Positions 7,829 through 14,690 of a stretch of DNA of 45,126 nt are shown piece after piece; position 1 is the first letter of the stretch, and each line of letters opens with the position of its first letter. A model generated the notes under the pieces. The model searched no databases, was not told where the DNA came from, and saw nothing but the letters and a program-made list of their open reading frames with translations. The position numbers and the translations under genes are program-made. This DNA comes from a virus. The DNA lies in IMG/VR virus record IMGVR_UViG_3300020183_000144, positions 1-45,126 of that record, one strand, 5' to 3'.

Positions 7829-8190
7829 GGGGTGGGGGGTGTGGAGGGAAAGTGTTGGTTTATTGGCTATTTCGCTGAGATCCCTTGGTATGACAGGGGA
7901 ACAAACCAACATTTAGAAACCAACATGGCAATAAACCAACATGTTGGTTTCTGGAGGGGGTGGTTGGTTTATTGGAATAAACCAACATGTGGAAAACTGG
8001 GCAAAGCCCTTGGCATGACTGGGAGGTGCTTAATAAACAAACAAAAATCCCCCCACCCCCTCACCCTGTTGGTTTACTCACCTACCTCATAGCGCGTCTC
8101 ACGAGTCCAACGCACTCAGTGAAGCAGATCCCCTACCTGAGTGACGGCCCCTCCCCGCAGTGCTATGACTAACGTAGTTACTTAAGTGTT
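7829..8190. other. Iteron-rich intergenic region, probable replication origin
   Basis: This 362-base gap holds seven copies of AAACCAACAT or its complement: 7853-7862 (-), 7903-7912 (+), 7917-7926 (+), 7933-7942 (+), 7941-7950 (-), 7963-7970 (-, partial), 7979-7988 (+) and a further one at 8067-8076 (-). Two overlap to give the perfect 18-bp palindrome AAACCAACATGTTGGTTT (7933-7950); GGTTTATT-GG-AATAAACC forms another inverted repeat at 7966-7983. A G-rich tract (7829-7848) and a C-rich tract (8049-8066) flank the cluster, and an AT-rich stretch (8029-8048) could melt. Position after the primase/helicase gene fits an iteron origin; an operator array is the alternative. Confidence 0.7.
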
Positions 8191-8865
8191 ATGGGTAAGC
8201 CAAGCCAGTTCCCCCCAGGGCCGATCACCACCAGCTGCCTTCAGGGACGTGAGCAGTTCCGCAAGGCGTTCAAGGCTTTTTCTAGGCAGTGGAGCCAGCC
8301 TCAGCTGATGAAGCTGGCTACGGCAGCTCTGAAGGACAACGTGGTTCATTCAAGCCAGATCAGTGGTTTTGCCACCGGCACCCTCAAGGATCCAGCCCCC
8401 AAGGTTCTCTACGCCCTTGGAGTGTTCAACGAGGCACTGGCTAAGGGAGAGCTACCAGAGACCCTCAGTGGCCTCTGGAAGGACCGTGAGGTGATGCGCA
8501 CCCCCAGTGGTGCCGTGATGGGTCCTGGGGAGATGTTCTTGGCCTTTGTGGGGGCTCTGGACCTGGGGCTGAGCAATGCCAAGGAGATCCCCTTGGAGCA
8601 TGAGGAGAGCGTGTCAGCGGTATTTGGGAAGTGGGCGAGGCTCACCCTCGCCAGTAAGGGGGTGGATTTCGTGGTGGAGGACCACCAACGGTTAGTAAAG
8701 GCCGCGGCCAGCTTCAAGGGACTCCTCGCTGGCAAGACGGTCAAAGGTGAGGAGCTGATCAGGGATCTCCCTGTGATCGCAGCAGAGCTGGGTGTTGAGG
8801 AGGGGGAGTGCTGGGACGTGATCCAAGAGCACCTCCACCAGCTGACCACCACCACCAATGGGTAA
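8191..8865 (+). CDS. Hypothetical protein, possible DNA-binding regulator
   Basis: Encodes 224 residues. The segment HSSQISGFATGTLKDPAPKV (about residues 53-72) followed by a helix ending FNEALA resembles the recognition part of Xre-like helix-turn-helix proteins, but the match is weak. The rest is mixed alpha/beta without a named motif. The start ATG at 8191 follows TAGTTACTTAAGTGTT, a variant of the early operator-like element. It lies between the putative origin and a ribbon-helix-helix gene, so a regulatory or initiation role is possible. Confidence 0.65.
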   Translation: MGKPSQFPPGPITTSCLQGREQFRKAFKAFSRQWSQPQLMKLATAALKDNVVHSSQISGFATGTLKDPAPKVLYALGVFNEALAKGELPETLSGLWKDREVMRTPSGAVMGPGEMFLAFVGALDLGLSNAKEIPLEHEESVSAVFGKWARLTLASKGVDFVVEDHQRLVKAAASFKGLLAGKTVKGEELIRDLPVIAAELGVEEGECWDVIQEHLHQLTTTTNG

Positions 8866-8900
8866 CTGTCTTAGGTATTTGCGTTAGACTCAAGTAAGTG

Positions 8901-9158
8901 ATGCCCACCAAGATGCCCGCACTGTCACGCCCCATGGGAGGTCGCACTCCACACACACCTTGGGGGTCCAGCAAGGTGCAGCGCACCATCAGCATCACCG
9001 ACGAGGCGTGGGACCTGTGGACCGCTGCTGCGATGAAGGCAGGGGTCAACAGAAGTGAGCTGTTTGAGGTGATGGCCAGGAGTGTGGGTCAGCTGGATGT
9101 GCTGCACCTACGGACAGGGTTGCTCAGCGACCTGATGCCCACCACCTCTAGGGGTTGA
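8901..9158 (+). CDS. Ribbon-helix-helix (CopG/Arc-like) protein
   Basis: Encodes 85 residues. After a 25-residue basic leader, KVQRTISITDEAWDLWTAAA and then MKAGVNRSELFEVMARSV form the strand-helix-helix pattern of Arc/CopG/MetJ repressors, with the beta strand at QRTISIT. Such proteins bind short palindromes as dimers, so it is a candidate for binding the TTAC/GTAA sites or the iterons. A GTG directly before the ATG (8898) could also serve as start. Gene order with the ssDNA-binding protein suggests early expression. Confidence 0.7.
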   Translation: MPTKMPALSRPMGGRTPHTPWGSSKVQRTISITDEAWDLWTAAAMKAGVNRSELFEVMARSVGQLDVLHLRTGLLSDLMPTTSRG

Positions 9159-9172
9159 CTTACCTAAGTAAC
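9159..9172. promoter_or_regulatory. Operator-like site CTTACCTAAGTAAC
   Basis: CTTACCTAAGTAAC sits right after the stop of the ribbon-helix-helix gene and about 38 bases before the next start (9211). It matches the CTTAC-n-TAAG core of the 15056-15073 palindrome. A CTAGGT copy follows at 9181. Likely regulates the ssDNA-binding protein gene. Confidence 0.45.
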
Positions 9173-9210
9173 GCACTAAGCTAGGTCGGTCAACGGCACA
9201 GCCCACCGAC

Positions 9211-9819
9211 ATGCCTTTCGTTTCTGATCGCTTCGTAACCGCCGTCAAGGAGAAGAAGTCCTCTTCTGGTGGCACCGACCTCTTCCTCAACCCCGGTTCC
9301 CTTGGTGATGGGGACAGCGTTCGCTTCTCTCCCGTAGGGGATAAGTCCCTTGACTTCGTGGAAATTTGGGCCCGCTCATCTGAGGGTCGTCCCAAGTGTC
9401 TGCGCTTTTCTGAGGAGCCCACCACCAAGGAACTCAACGACCGCGCAGCGGATGAGGGTGTCCAACTGATTGATCAGAAGGGACAGCCCACCCGCCTCAA
9501 GCAAGCCTTGGCGTTCTGGGTGTGGAACTACACCACCAGCAGTGTGCAGCTGTTCCAAGCCAGCCAAGTGTCGATCCTCGACACCCTTGCTGCCCTGTTC
9601 AGCGATGAGGACGTGGCCAACGATCCCGCTGGCTGGGACTTTGAGCTGAACCGCACCGGCACCGGGATGGACACCCGCTACACGGTGGTGTTGAAGCCGG
9701 GCAAACGGAAAGGCACCGTCGCTGCTCAGGTCAACGCAGCGTGGGAGGAGTGTGTTGCAGAGGGCTACAACCTTGAAGCCCTCCTGACAGGCGGTGACCC
9801 CACCAAGATGCCCTTCTAG
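9211..9819 (+). CDS. Single-stranded DNA-binding protein (phage gp32/SSB-like)
   Basis: Encodes 202 residues resembling phage ssDNA-binding proteins: a short basic N-terminus, a beta-rich core with FVEIWARS and CLRFSEEPT, then AFWVWNYTTSSVQLFQASQ, and the signature GWDFELNRTGTGMDTRYTVV near residues 148-167. The family coats single-stranded DNA at the fork. The C-terminus is not strongly acidic, unlike classic SSBs. Position between helicase/primase and exonuclease supports a replication or recombination role. Confidence 0.7.
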   Translation: MPFVSDRFVTAVKEKKSSSGGTDLFLNPGSLGDGDSVRFSPVGDKSLDFVEIWARSSEGRPKCLRFSEEPTTKELNDRAADEGVQLIDQKGQPTRLKQALAFWVWNYTTSSVQLFQASQVSILDTLAALFSDEDVANDPAGWDFELNRTGTGMDTRYTVVLKPGKRKGTVAAQVNAAWEECVAEGYNLEALLTGGDPTKMPF

Positions 9820-10059
9820 GGGCTTGTAGCGGGGTCTGGTGGCCGTTAAACCACCTACCCCAGTCACGTCGGGATTCTCACGGCCATACAACACCCTCCC
9901 TAGTTGGCGCTGGGGTCCAAGGGAAAAACCGTGAGGGGGTTAATGGTGCCCTATGTCCGATCCCGACACCCCTGAGTCCCTAGGTACTAACTGGGGTCTC
10001 AACAAACGGGAGGTGGTCGTAACACCTCCCAACCCATTCACCACCTACCCCTAGAAGCG
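9820..10059. other. Structured intergenic region
   Basis: A 240-base gap with two inverted repeats: GGTGG/CCACC arms within 9831-9861 and long-range CTCACGG/CCGTGAG arms near 9876 and 9930. Neither is followed by a T-run, so they are not classic terminators. The only reading frame seen is the 33-codon frame at 9953-10054. Confidence 0.35.
9953..10054 (+). CDS. Possible 33-aa peptide
   Basis: An ATG frame of 33 codons (MSDPDTPESLGTNWGLNKRE...) ends five bases before the next start at 10060. The tight spacing and sensible N-terminus make it plausible, but there is no clear ribosome site or homology to lean on. Confidence 0.3.
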   Translation: MSDPDTPESLGTNWGLNKREVVVTPPNPFTTYP

Positions 10060-10302
10060 ATGTACACCCGCTACGCCCTGATGAGGGCAGATGGGCGGTG
10101 GTTCAAGCACCCCCACGATCTCAAACCCACGGAGTGGAGCCCTCACCTCCACGAGGCTCACCTCTGGGTAGACCTCGACGCTGCTAAGGCCGCGGCATAT
10201 GTCTGCGGGCAACTTCGCTGTGAGGACGTGCTCCCCATCGAGGTGCTGGTCTCCCCCAATGGCCAACGGATACAGCACACCTACAGCAACGTGAGCGCGT
10301 GA
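10060..10302 (+). CDS. Hypothetical protein, 80 aa
   Basis: Encodes 80 residues (MYTRYALMRADGRWFKHPHD...) with a beta-rich aromatic N-terminus and a helix around LDAAKAAAYVCGQL. Its stop overlaps the GTG start of the exonuclease gene, indicating co-translation. No domain recognised. Confidence 0.7.
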   Translation: MYTRYALMRADGRWFKHPHDLKPTEWSPHLHEAHLWVDLDAAKAAAYVCGQLRCEDVLPIEVLVSPNGQRIQHTYSNVSA

Positions 10303-10997
10303 TCAAGCCCACCTCCACCGTTCAACTGCCCACTGCTAGGGGTTACGCCAGGCGGTGTGAGGACAAGACCGGTTACATCACCCCAGTAGGGAAACTCCCC
10401 AGCGTCACCACCATCGTTGGGGAGACCAAATCAGAAGCCGCTAAGAAGGCTCTCCAAGCATGGTTGGATCGCCCTGGAGCAGAACAACGCTCCCTGGCAG
10501 CCCGTACCCGAGGCACCTACCTACACACGCAAGCGGAGAACTGGATCCTCGGGGAGCCCACCACCAACCACTTGGTGTTCGGGGGGTTCTGGAGGTCGCT
10601 TGAGGGGTGGTTACAAGCCAACTTTCATTCAGCCTTGGGGGTGGAGTTCCCCTGCTGGCATCCGGCGGGCTTCAGTGGCACCGCTGACTGCATTGGGTGG
10701 ACCTACGACTCCACCGACATTCAACTTATTGACTGGAAAACCCGTAAGGGTACAGCTCCGATTGATCCGGCTTCAGAAATGATGAGAGATGGTTACTTTG
10801 TTCAACTGGCTGCTTATCGTGCGGGAATCAGGTGGACCTACGGAGTTGAAGTGGATAGCGCTTTGTTGGTTGTTGCTCGTCAAATTGGTCCTGCCAATGT
10901 GTTTCGTCTCGATCAGCAACTGCTGGATGACTGTGAAGCGGAGTTCTTTCATCGCCTCCAGCTTTATCAGGAGGCACACCGTCATGTCATGGCTTGA
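10299..10997 (+). CDS. PD-(D/E)XK exonuclease (Cas4/RecB/MGME1-like)
   Basis: Encodes 232 residues with the nuclease pattern RGTYLHTQAE (His76, Glu80), GFSGTADCIG (Asp130), IQLIDWKT (Asp145, Lys147) and a YFVQLAAYRAG motif near residue 169. This is the RecB-like fold used for DNA end resection; phage members often pair with an SSB, encoded here at 9211. The GTG start overlaps the upstream stop. The first half is GC-rich with CCC/ACC codons, while from about 10720 onward codons become AT-richer, as if the gene were a mosaic of two sources. Catalytic residues are intact. Confidence 0.85.
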   Translation: MIKPTSTVQLPTARGYARRCEDKTGYITPVGKLPSVTTIVGETKSEAAKKALQAWLDRPGAEQRSLAARTRGTYLHTQAENWILGEPTTNHLVFGGFWRSLEGWLQANFHSALGVEFPCWHPAGFSGTADCIGWTYDSTDIQLIDWKTRKGTAPIDPASEMMRDGYFVQLAAYRAGIRWTYGVEVDSALLVVARQIGPANVFRLDQQLLDDCEAEFFHRLQLYQEAHRHVMA

Positions 10998-11253
10998 GCG
11001 AGTCACACGCCCCAACCCTCATTACACCCATAAGTCAACCACCATCGTTTTGCATCGCAATGACAGCGACGACCCCATCATCCACAATTTGCAAGGTCTG
11101 TGGGTCAATGAAACCCTGCTTGGAGTGCTGGAACCTCTCGTCCAGGAGTATTACGACGAACAGTTCGACCCCATCTGTGAGGTCCTCTGGCAAGACGGTG
11201 AAAAAGAGTGGGGTGAGGAGATCAATCTGGTTATCCATAACAATCGCTCTTGA
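10984..11253 (+). CDS. Hypothetical acidic protein, 89 aa
   Basis: Starts at an ATG inside the end of the exonuclease gene (14-base overlap) and encodes 89 residues (MSWLERVTRPNPHY...), with an acidic second half (LVQEYYDEQFDP, GEKEWGEEIN). No motif recognised. The overlap suggests co-expression with the exonuclease. Confidence 0.6.
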   Translation: MSWLERVTRPNPHYTHKSTTIVLHRNDSDDPIIHNLQGLWVNETLLGVLEPLVQEYYDEQFDPICEVLWQDGEKEWGEEINLVIHNNRS

Positions 11254-11383
11254 GCTGGGGGTATTGGTGGCGGTGTATGCAGCAGGTGTGCATGTAGGAG
11301 CCACCTACCATCAGGAGCAGAAGGCCATTCACCAGCGGTTGAGCCACTATCACTCCCAAGGCCATTCATGGAGCCATTCATAG
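11198..11383 (+). CDS. Small single-pass membrane protein
   Basis: Starts at a GTG inside the previous gene and encodes 61 residues: a basic N-terminus (KKSGVRR), one hydrophobic segment (about residues 10-30, ITIALELGVLVAVYAAGV), then a His-rich tail with HYHSQGHSWSHS. The basic-hydrophobic order predicts a signal anchor. The 3' end runs into the CCATTCA repeats, so its final codons are themselves repeat DNA. Start choice is uncertain. Confidence 0.5.
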   Translation: MKKSGVRRSIWLSITIALELGVLVAVYAAGVHVGATYHQEQKAIHQRLSHYHSQGHSWSHS

Positions 11384-11687
11384 AGGCTCCAAACGCCATT
11401 CAAGGGGGATTGATGGCCTCGATCTACCGCACCCCTAATGGGGAGTACAAAGTGCTGCTAGCGGGGACTGTGGGGGCGTTATGGGCCAGCAGCCTGGGGG
11501 ATGCCATGGCGCTCGCCTACAGCCTCACCAGCACCCCCACGTTGGGATAGGCCATTTAAGGGGATAGAGGTGTTACTACAGAATTGGGTGAGACTCATGA
11601 GACACGAAATGCCATTCACTCAAAATCGCATTCAATGGGCCTCAAAACGCCATTCACTAGGCCATTCATGGCAAAAAATCGCATTCA
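11324..11687 (+). repeat. CCATTCA direct-repeat cluster
   Basis: GCCATTCA occurs at 11324, 11361, 11373, 11395, 11611, 11649 and 11661, with the variant CGCATTCA at 11627 and 11680 and GCCATTTA at 11551. Spacings within the two dense groups are 12 and 22, then 22, 12 and 19 bases, close to multiples of a helical turn. All copies face the same way. This resembles a second iteron-type protein-binding array, overlapping the ends of two small genes. Confidence 0.65.
11413..11550 (+). CDS. Small hypothetical protein, 45 aa
   Basis: ATG at 11413, preceded by AAGGGGGATTG as a good ribosome site, encodes 45 residues (MASIYRTPNGEYKVLLAG...). An upstream ATG at 11368 is in frame but lies within the repeats and has no ribosome site. 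Last gene of the rightward replication block. No domain recognised. Confidence 0.55.
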   Translation: MASIYRTPNGEYKVLLAGTVGALWASSLGDAMALAYSLTSTPTLG

Positions 11688-11865
11688 CTAGGGGGTGGCG
11701 GCCTCCGATACGGTTTCAGCCACCAGCACACAACACTGGTGACACCGCGCACAGCCTTACGGGTAGTGCCGACCGCCGTACTTACGTTACACTTGGCGAT
11801 CCCCTGGGGGGACCTGGGGGTGATAAGGCCAGAGGCGCTGAGAATGAGAACCGTTCTCAGCCATA
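11551..11865. other. Gene-poor region with second half of repeats
   Basis: No convincing gene. It holds the right half of the CCATTCA cluster to 11687, an operator-like GTACTTACGTTACACTTGG near 11778, and an inverted repeat TGAGAA/TTCTCA near 11840-11860. It separates the convergent ends of the rightward replication block and the leftward accessory block. Confidence 0.4.
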
Positions 11866-11895
11866 GGCAAAAGAAAAGAGGGCCGGTGGCCCTCT
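11866..11895 (-). terminator. Rho-independent terminator (leftward)
   Basis: Perfect 8-bp stem AGAGGGCC/GGCCCTCT with a 3-base loop (11877-11895), followed in the leftward direction by TTTTCTTTT. It lies 25 bases beyond the stop of the leftward gene at 11920, where a terminator is expected. Confidence 0.85.
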
Positions 11896-11919
11896 AGGTG
11901 GGATCGGTAGGGGTAGCGG

Positions 11920-12081
11920 TCAGGTCAGCCGGTGGCTTCGGTCACCCTCAAGATCAGCGAGCAGATCTTCTAGGTGATCAGTGAACTGGCCATAAGTGGC
12001 AGAGATGGCCGGCCAATCCGGCAGGCCCTCCAGCACCGACAGAGCAAGTCTCACCCGATCCGCAGGGGTAAGGGGTTCCAT
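11920..12081 (-). CDS. Small hypothetical protein, 53 aa
   Basis: A 53-residue frame starting at the ATG read from 12081 (MEPLTPADRVRLALSVLEGL...), helical, with an acidic segment FTDHLEDLLADLEGD. It is followed at close range by a strong terminator, which supports a real leftward transcript. No domain recognised. Confidence 0.6.
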   Translation of the reverse strand: MEPLTPADRVRLALSVLEGLPDWPAISATYGQFTDHLEDLLADLEGDRSHRLT

Positions 12082-12290
12082 AGTGTGAGTCCGATTGTGT
12101 GATCTGCTGATGTCGCCATCAGCGGGGCCATCCTAGCGTGGCTGATCACCGGCCCGTATGGCGTGTGACATAAAAAACACCGCCGGACGGCTGAGAACCT
12201 CTGCCACCACTGGGGTCGTTTGTGACCGTGTGACATAAAAACCCCCGAACCCTTACGGGCCGGGGGTAGCGGGATCGGTGGGGGGAACGC
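12082..12290 (-). terminator. Tandem leftward terminators with identical tails
   Basis: After the stop at 12291 the leftward strand reads a hairpin with CGGGGG/CCCCCG outer arms and a GGG/CCC inner stem (12242-12266), followed by TTTTT. A second weaker hairpin (GCCG/CGGC, 12182-12191) is followed by TTTTTT. Both T-runs belong to an identical 15-bp direct repeat CGTGTGACATAAAAA on the plus strand (12162-12176 and 12227-12241). No gene is seen in the gap. Confidence 0.7.
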
Positions 12291-12719
12291 TTAACGGGGT
12301 TCGGGACCCTCACGGGCACCTAGAGCTGATACACCACCTTCAAACGCGGCCCGGTTGATCAGCTCAGCATCTGAGAGGCTCGGACCCGTCGCCATAACCT
12401 CCCGGAGCTTTGCCAGGGCTGAGATCAACCGGGGGAGTTCGCTTGGGGTAGCTTCCAACAGTTGCAGTTGCAGCCGTTGGAGTGCCATAGCTGCAGTCTC
12501 GCTAAAAGGGTCTGCAGCCGGGCCAATGCCATCTTCTCGGATCTCATCATTGGCCAAGGCCAGATACCGGCGGGCTTGTCTGACTGACACGCCGTAGTCA
12601 GTCACCAGCCGTGAAAGGATCACGCTGGGGGTTGCACCCTGCAGGCGCAGCATTGCCGCAATGCTGACCCGTTCCTTAAGTTCCGCGTTGGTGGCTCGGG
12701 GGGTAGTGGGGTCGGTCAT
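12291..12719 (-). CDS. Helix-turn-helix protein, terminase-small-subunit-like
   Basis: Encodes 142 residues from the ATG at 12719, which overlaps the upstream stop as ATGA. Residues 14-60 (ELKERVSIAAMLRLQGATPS, then YGVSVRQARRYLALANDEI) form a helix-turn-helix closely resembling the N-terminus of the small terminase at 15204-15533: both share the GA-S and GV-RQA-Y-A pattern. The C-terminal half is Leu-rich and helical. It could be a second DNA-binding relative of TerS or a regulator derived from it. It is the last gene before the tandem terminators. Confidence 0.65.
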   Translation of the reverse strand: MTDPTTPRATNAELKERVSIAAMLRLQGATPSVILSRLVTDYGVSVRQARRYLALANDEIREDGIGPAADPFSETAAMALQRLQLQLLEATPSELPRLISALAKLREVMATGPSLSDAELINRAAFEGGVSALGAREGPEPR

Positions 12720-13420
12720 TCGCCTAGCGCCGCTTCCACTGCGCGCCGTTGCACTCCATGGGCGCGAAATACAATCGCCACGTGTGACGGGCGCGCGGCG
12801 CACAACTGACAGCGCTCACACGTCATTCCATCGAAACGCTGCGCAGGGCAAACGATGGCGCGATTGCCGCCAGCCGTCACCCACTGCGCGCGCGATTCTG
12901 CGGCCGGTACGACAAACACCGCCCGCAATCCGTCCGCAATTGCGGAATCAGCGGCCGTTTCGCTGTGGCAGCTTGCGTTGACGGTGAATCCGTTGGCCGT
13001 GGCCGCGCGGAATGCTTGCACCGTGTCTGGCGTCAGCTTGTGGTGGCTGTACGTGAATCCGCGACGACCCCTATTCGCTTCCACCAGCTGACCTAATGCG
13101 GTGCGTCCGGTAAGAGTGCCGGGCTTCCAAAGGTCCCCGGCCTGATTGTGCCGCCACAGCTGGCCCTTCGGCAGGTTTCGGATTGCCTCTAGGAATTCCT
13201 GCCACGGCAGACCGCGTCGCCCTTCGGTTACGGCGCGCCAGTGAATCGCCAAAGGACCTGATTCCGCGTAGCAGCCTTTGCCCTTGAAAGGGCAAACTGC
13301 CGAGCTCGGGCATGTTTCGGCGCTTGACGTGCTAACCGGGATTGGGCCGGTTTTCGCGTTAGCACTGCGGGCCGTCAGATGAAAAAGCAAACGACCGGCC
13401 GCTGCGTTAGGTGTGGCCAT
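12716..13420 (-). CDS. Cysteine-rich phage protein of unknown function
   Basis: Encodes 234 residues from the ATG at 13420, preceded by a C-rich leader. Cysteine motifs are ETCPSSAVCPFKGKGCYA (Cys37, 43, 50) and IVCPAQRFDGMTCERCQLC near the C-terminus; GQLWRHNQAGDL and FRAHG are further landmarks. I recognise this pattern from many phages and prophages, where it is annotated as unknown; the cysteines suggest metal or Fe-S binding. An in-frame start at 13492 would overlap the upstream gene and is disfavoured by the leader position. The gene is very rich in GCGC-type codons, like the next two genes upstream. Confidence 0.75.
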   Translation of the reverse strand: MATPNAAAGRLLFHLTARSANAKTGPIPVSTSSAETCPSSAVCPFKGKGCYAESGPLAIHWRAVTEGRRGLPWQEFLEAIRNLPKGQLWRHNQAGDLWKPGTLTGRTALGQLVEANRGRRGFTYSHHKLTPDTVQAFRAATANGFTVNASCHSETAADSAIADGLRAVFVVPAAESRAQWVTAGGNRAIVCPAQRFDGMTCERCQLCAARPSHVAIVFRAHGVQRRAVEAALGE

Positions 13421-13428
13421 GTTTGAAA

Positions 13429-13452
13429 GGGGGTAAGGGGTAGGGGTAACGG
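13429..13452 (-). promoter_or_regulatory. C-rich leader element 1
   Basis: Read leftward, CGTTACCCCTACCCCTTACC followed by CC lies nine bases before the ATG at 13420. Near-identical elements precede the starts at 14124 and 14654. No Shine-Dalgarno sequence is present. Likely a shared translation or transcription leader. Confidence 0.5.
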
Positions 13453-13464
13453 CGTTAGGTGAGA

Positions 13465-14124
13465 TCAGCAAACGCCGAGAATCCGCGGCCAAGATTCCGG
13501 GTGGTCGGATTCGACCGTCCGGCCGTCCGGTGTTTCGGCCACAGAATCAAGCGCCCACGCTTCCACTTCCCCATAGGTGGGCACAAGCCACCACCGGCCG
13601 CGCCACAGCAGTTCCACACCGTCTGCACCGTCGCGCAATTGATTGGCGGGAATGATCTCCGCGGCGGGGAATTGTTCGGCCGCTTCGCTATCGCTTGCAA
13701 AGGTATGACCCATTGCGCGCGCAACTGCGGCGCTCACTTCCGCGTAGGTTCCGGCGCTCTCCAAGGCTTCAAGCGGCGTTAATTCCCGCGGGCCGATGAT
13801 GGGTCGCCCGGATTGTGCGCGCTTAACATCGTCGACCCACCGGCTGGCCAATGGCCAATTGCGTGCGCCTTCGGCTGTGATTTCAGAGAAGGCGCAATCC
13901 CACAAGCGCGCCAGAGCGATTGCGTCGCGCTGCGCCACATCAATTCCCACTGCGGCGCCCAAGCCAATGCCATGGTGGCTGATTGTCCAATGGCGCGGCT
14001 CCCGGCTTAAACCGTCCGGCGATTTGCTGCTAAGCGGCCGATGCACCGCCAGAAATTTGCCAAGCCACACAGCCGGAACAGTGCGGGGCTGTCCGTCTCT
14101 CGTTTGAACGTTGATCGTTTGCAT
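13465..14124 (-). CDS. Hypothetical protein, 219 aa
   Basis: Encodes 219 residues from the ATG at 14124 (MQTINVQTRDGQPRTVPAVW...). The N-terminal part has strand-rich segments (VWLGKFLAVHR, WTISHHGIG) and the middle is helical (QRDAIALARLWDCAF). The C-terminal part has a Trp-rich stretch (LLWRGRWWLVPTYGEVEAW). No family recognised. A C-rich leader (14133-14156) precedes the start. It belongs to the leftward accessory block with the genes on either side. Confidence 0.7.
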   Translation of the reverse strand: MQTINVQTRDGQPRTVPAVWLGKFLAVHRPLSSKSPDGLSREPRHWTISHHGIGLGAAVGIDVAQRDAIALARLWDCAFSEITAEGARNWPLASRWVDDVKRAQSGRPIIGPRELTPLEALESAGTYAEVSAAVARAMGHTFASDSEAAEQFPAAEIIPANQLRDGADGVELLWRGRWWLVPTYGEVEAWALDSVAETPDGRTVESDHPESWPRILGVC

Positions 14125-14132
14125 AATTTGCA

Positions 14133-14156
14133 GGGGGTAAGGGGTAACTGTTACGG
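14133..14156 (-). promoter_or_regulatory. C-rich leader element 2
   Basis: Leftward sequence CCGTAACAGTTACCCCTTAC followed by CCCC, ending nine bases before the ATG at 14124. It shares TTACCCCTTACCCCC with the leader at 13429-13452 at the same distance from the start. Confidence 0.5.
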
Positions 14157-14165
14157 CGCAGCGTG

Positions 14166-14654
14166 TCACCACTGCGAGGGATCACAGCCGGGCGCAACTG
14201 GCGCAGCCACAGCAGCACCATCGGGTCCTAAAGACAAAGCTGAATGCAGCCAACCGGCGCGCGGGCGGAACACGTAAACATGCTCACAGCCGCAACCGTC
14301 GGCCCAATCCGCCAAAGCATCAACGGAAGCAAAGCGGCGCGGTGCAACGTCCGATTCGCCTCGTTCGGCGAAATAGAGCGGCTGCGCTTCTCGGTCGTCT
14401 TGCGCGCGCCAGTTGCCCTCTGTGTCTGTGAGCGGGTCGCCGTTAGCGTCGCGCAGTGTTGGGCCGCTTTGCCACGTCGACCGCGTGCGCAGGCATGAGA
14501 TGTCCCCCGGCGCGATCAGCGCCGCTGCCTTGCGCGCCGACCCATAACAGGTCTGCAGAATCGGCAGGTGGTGGGAAGGGTATCCATCCCAGTGGCAGTA
14601 GATAGCGCGCAGGCCGCGCGGTGTTTCGAGAGCGATTGCGGAACGTGTGGCCAC
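14166..14654 (-). CDS. Conserved-type phage protein of unknown function
   Basis: Encodes 162 residues with the N-terminal pattern ATRSAIALETPRGLRAIYCH followed by WDGYPSHH, and later LIAPGDISCL. This IYCHWDGYP arrangement is common in phage and prophage proteins annotated as hypothetical. Start is a GTG at 14654 directly after the third C-rich leader. The last residues are Ala/Pro-rich. Role unknown. Confidence 0.75.
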   Translation of the reverse strand: MATRSAIALETPRGLRAIYCHWDGYPSHHLPILQTCYGSARKAAALIAPGDISCLRTRSTWQSGPTLRDANGDPLTDTEGNWRAQDDREAQPLYFAERGESDVAPRRFASVDALADWADGCGCEHVYVFRPRAGWLHSALSLGPDGAAVAAPVAPGCDPSQW

Positions 14655-14658
14655 GGCA

Positions 14659-14680
14659 GGTAAGGGGTAGGGGTAACGGG
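14659..14680 (-). promoter_or_regulatory. C-rich leader element 3
   Basis: Leftward CCCGTTACCCCTACCCCTTA followed by CCTG, ending about five bases before the GTG at 14654. Nearly identical to the leader at 13429-13452. Confidence 0.5.
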
Positions 14681-14690
14681 GTTGAGTGAA

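Noticed and set aside
7853-8076. Repeat cluster as a CRISPR array
   Set aside because: Units are 10 bases, occur in both orientations and have irregular spacing; no cas genes are present.
7832-8092. Rightward 86-codon frame in the iteron region
   Set aside because: Its protein is built from translated iterons (Trp/Asn/Pro repeats) and has no ribosome site.
11501-11866. Rightward 121-codon frame after the repeat cluster
   Set aside because: Overlaps another small gene and translates the CCATTCA repeats; low plausibility of composition.
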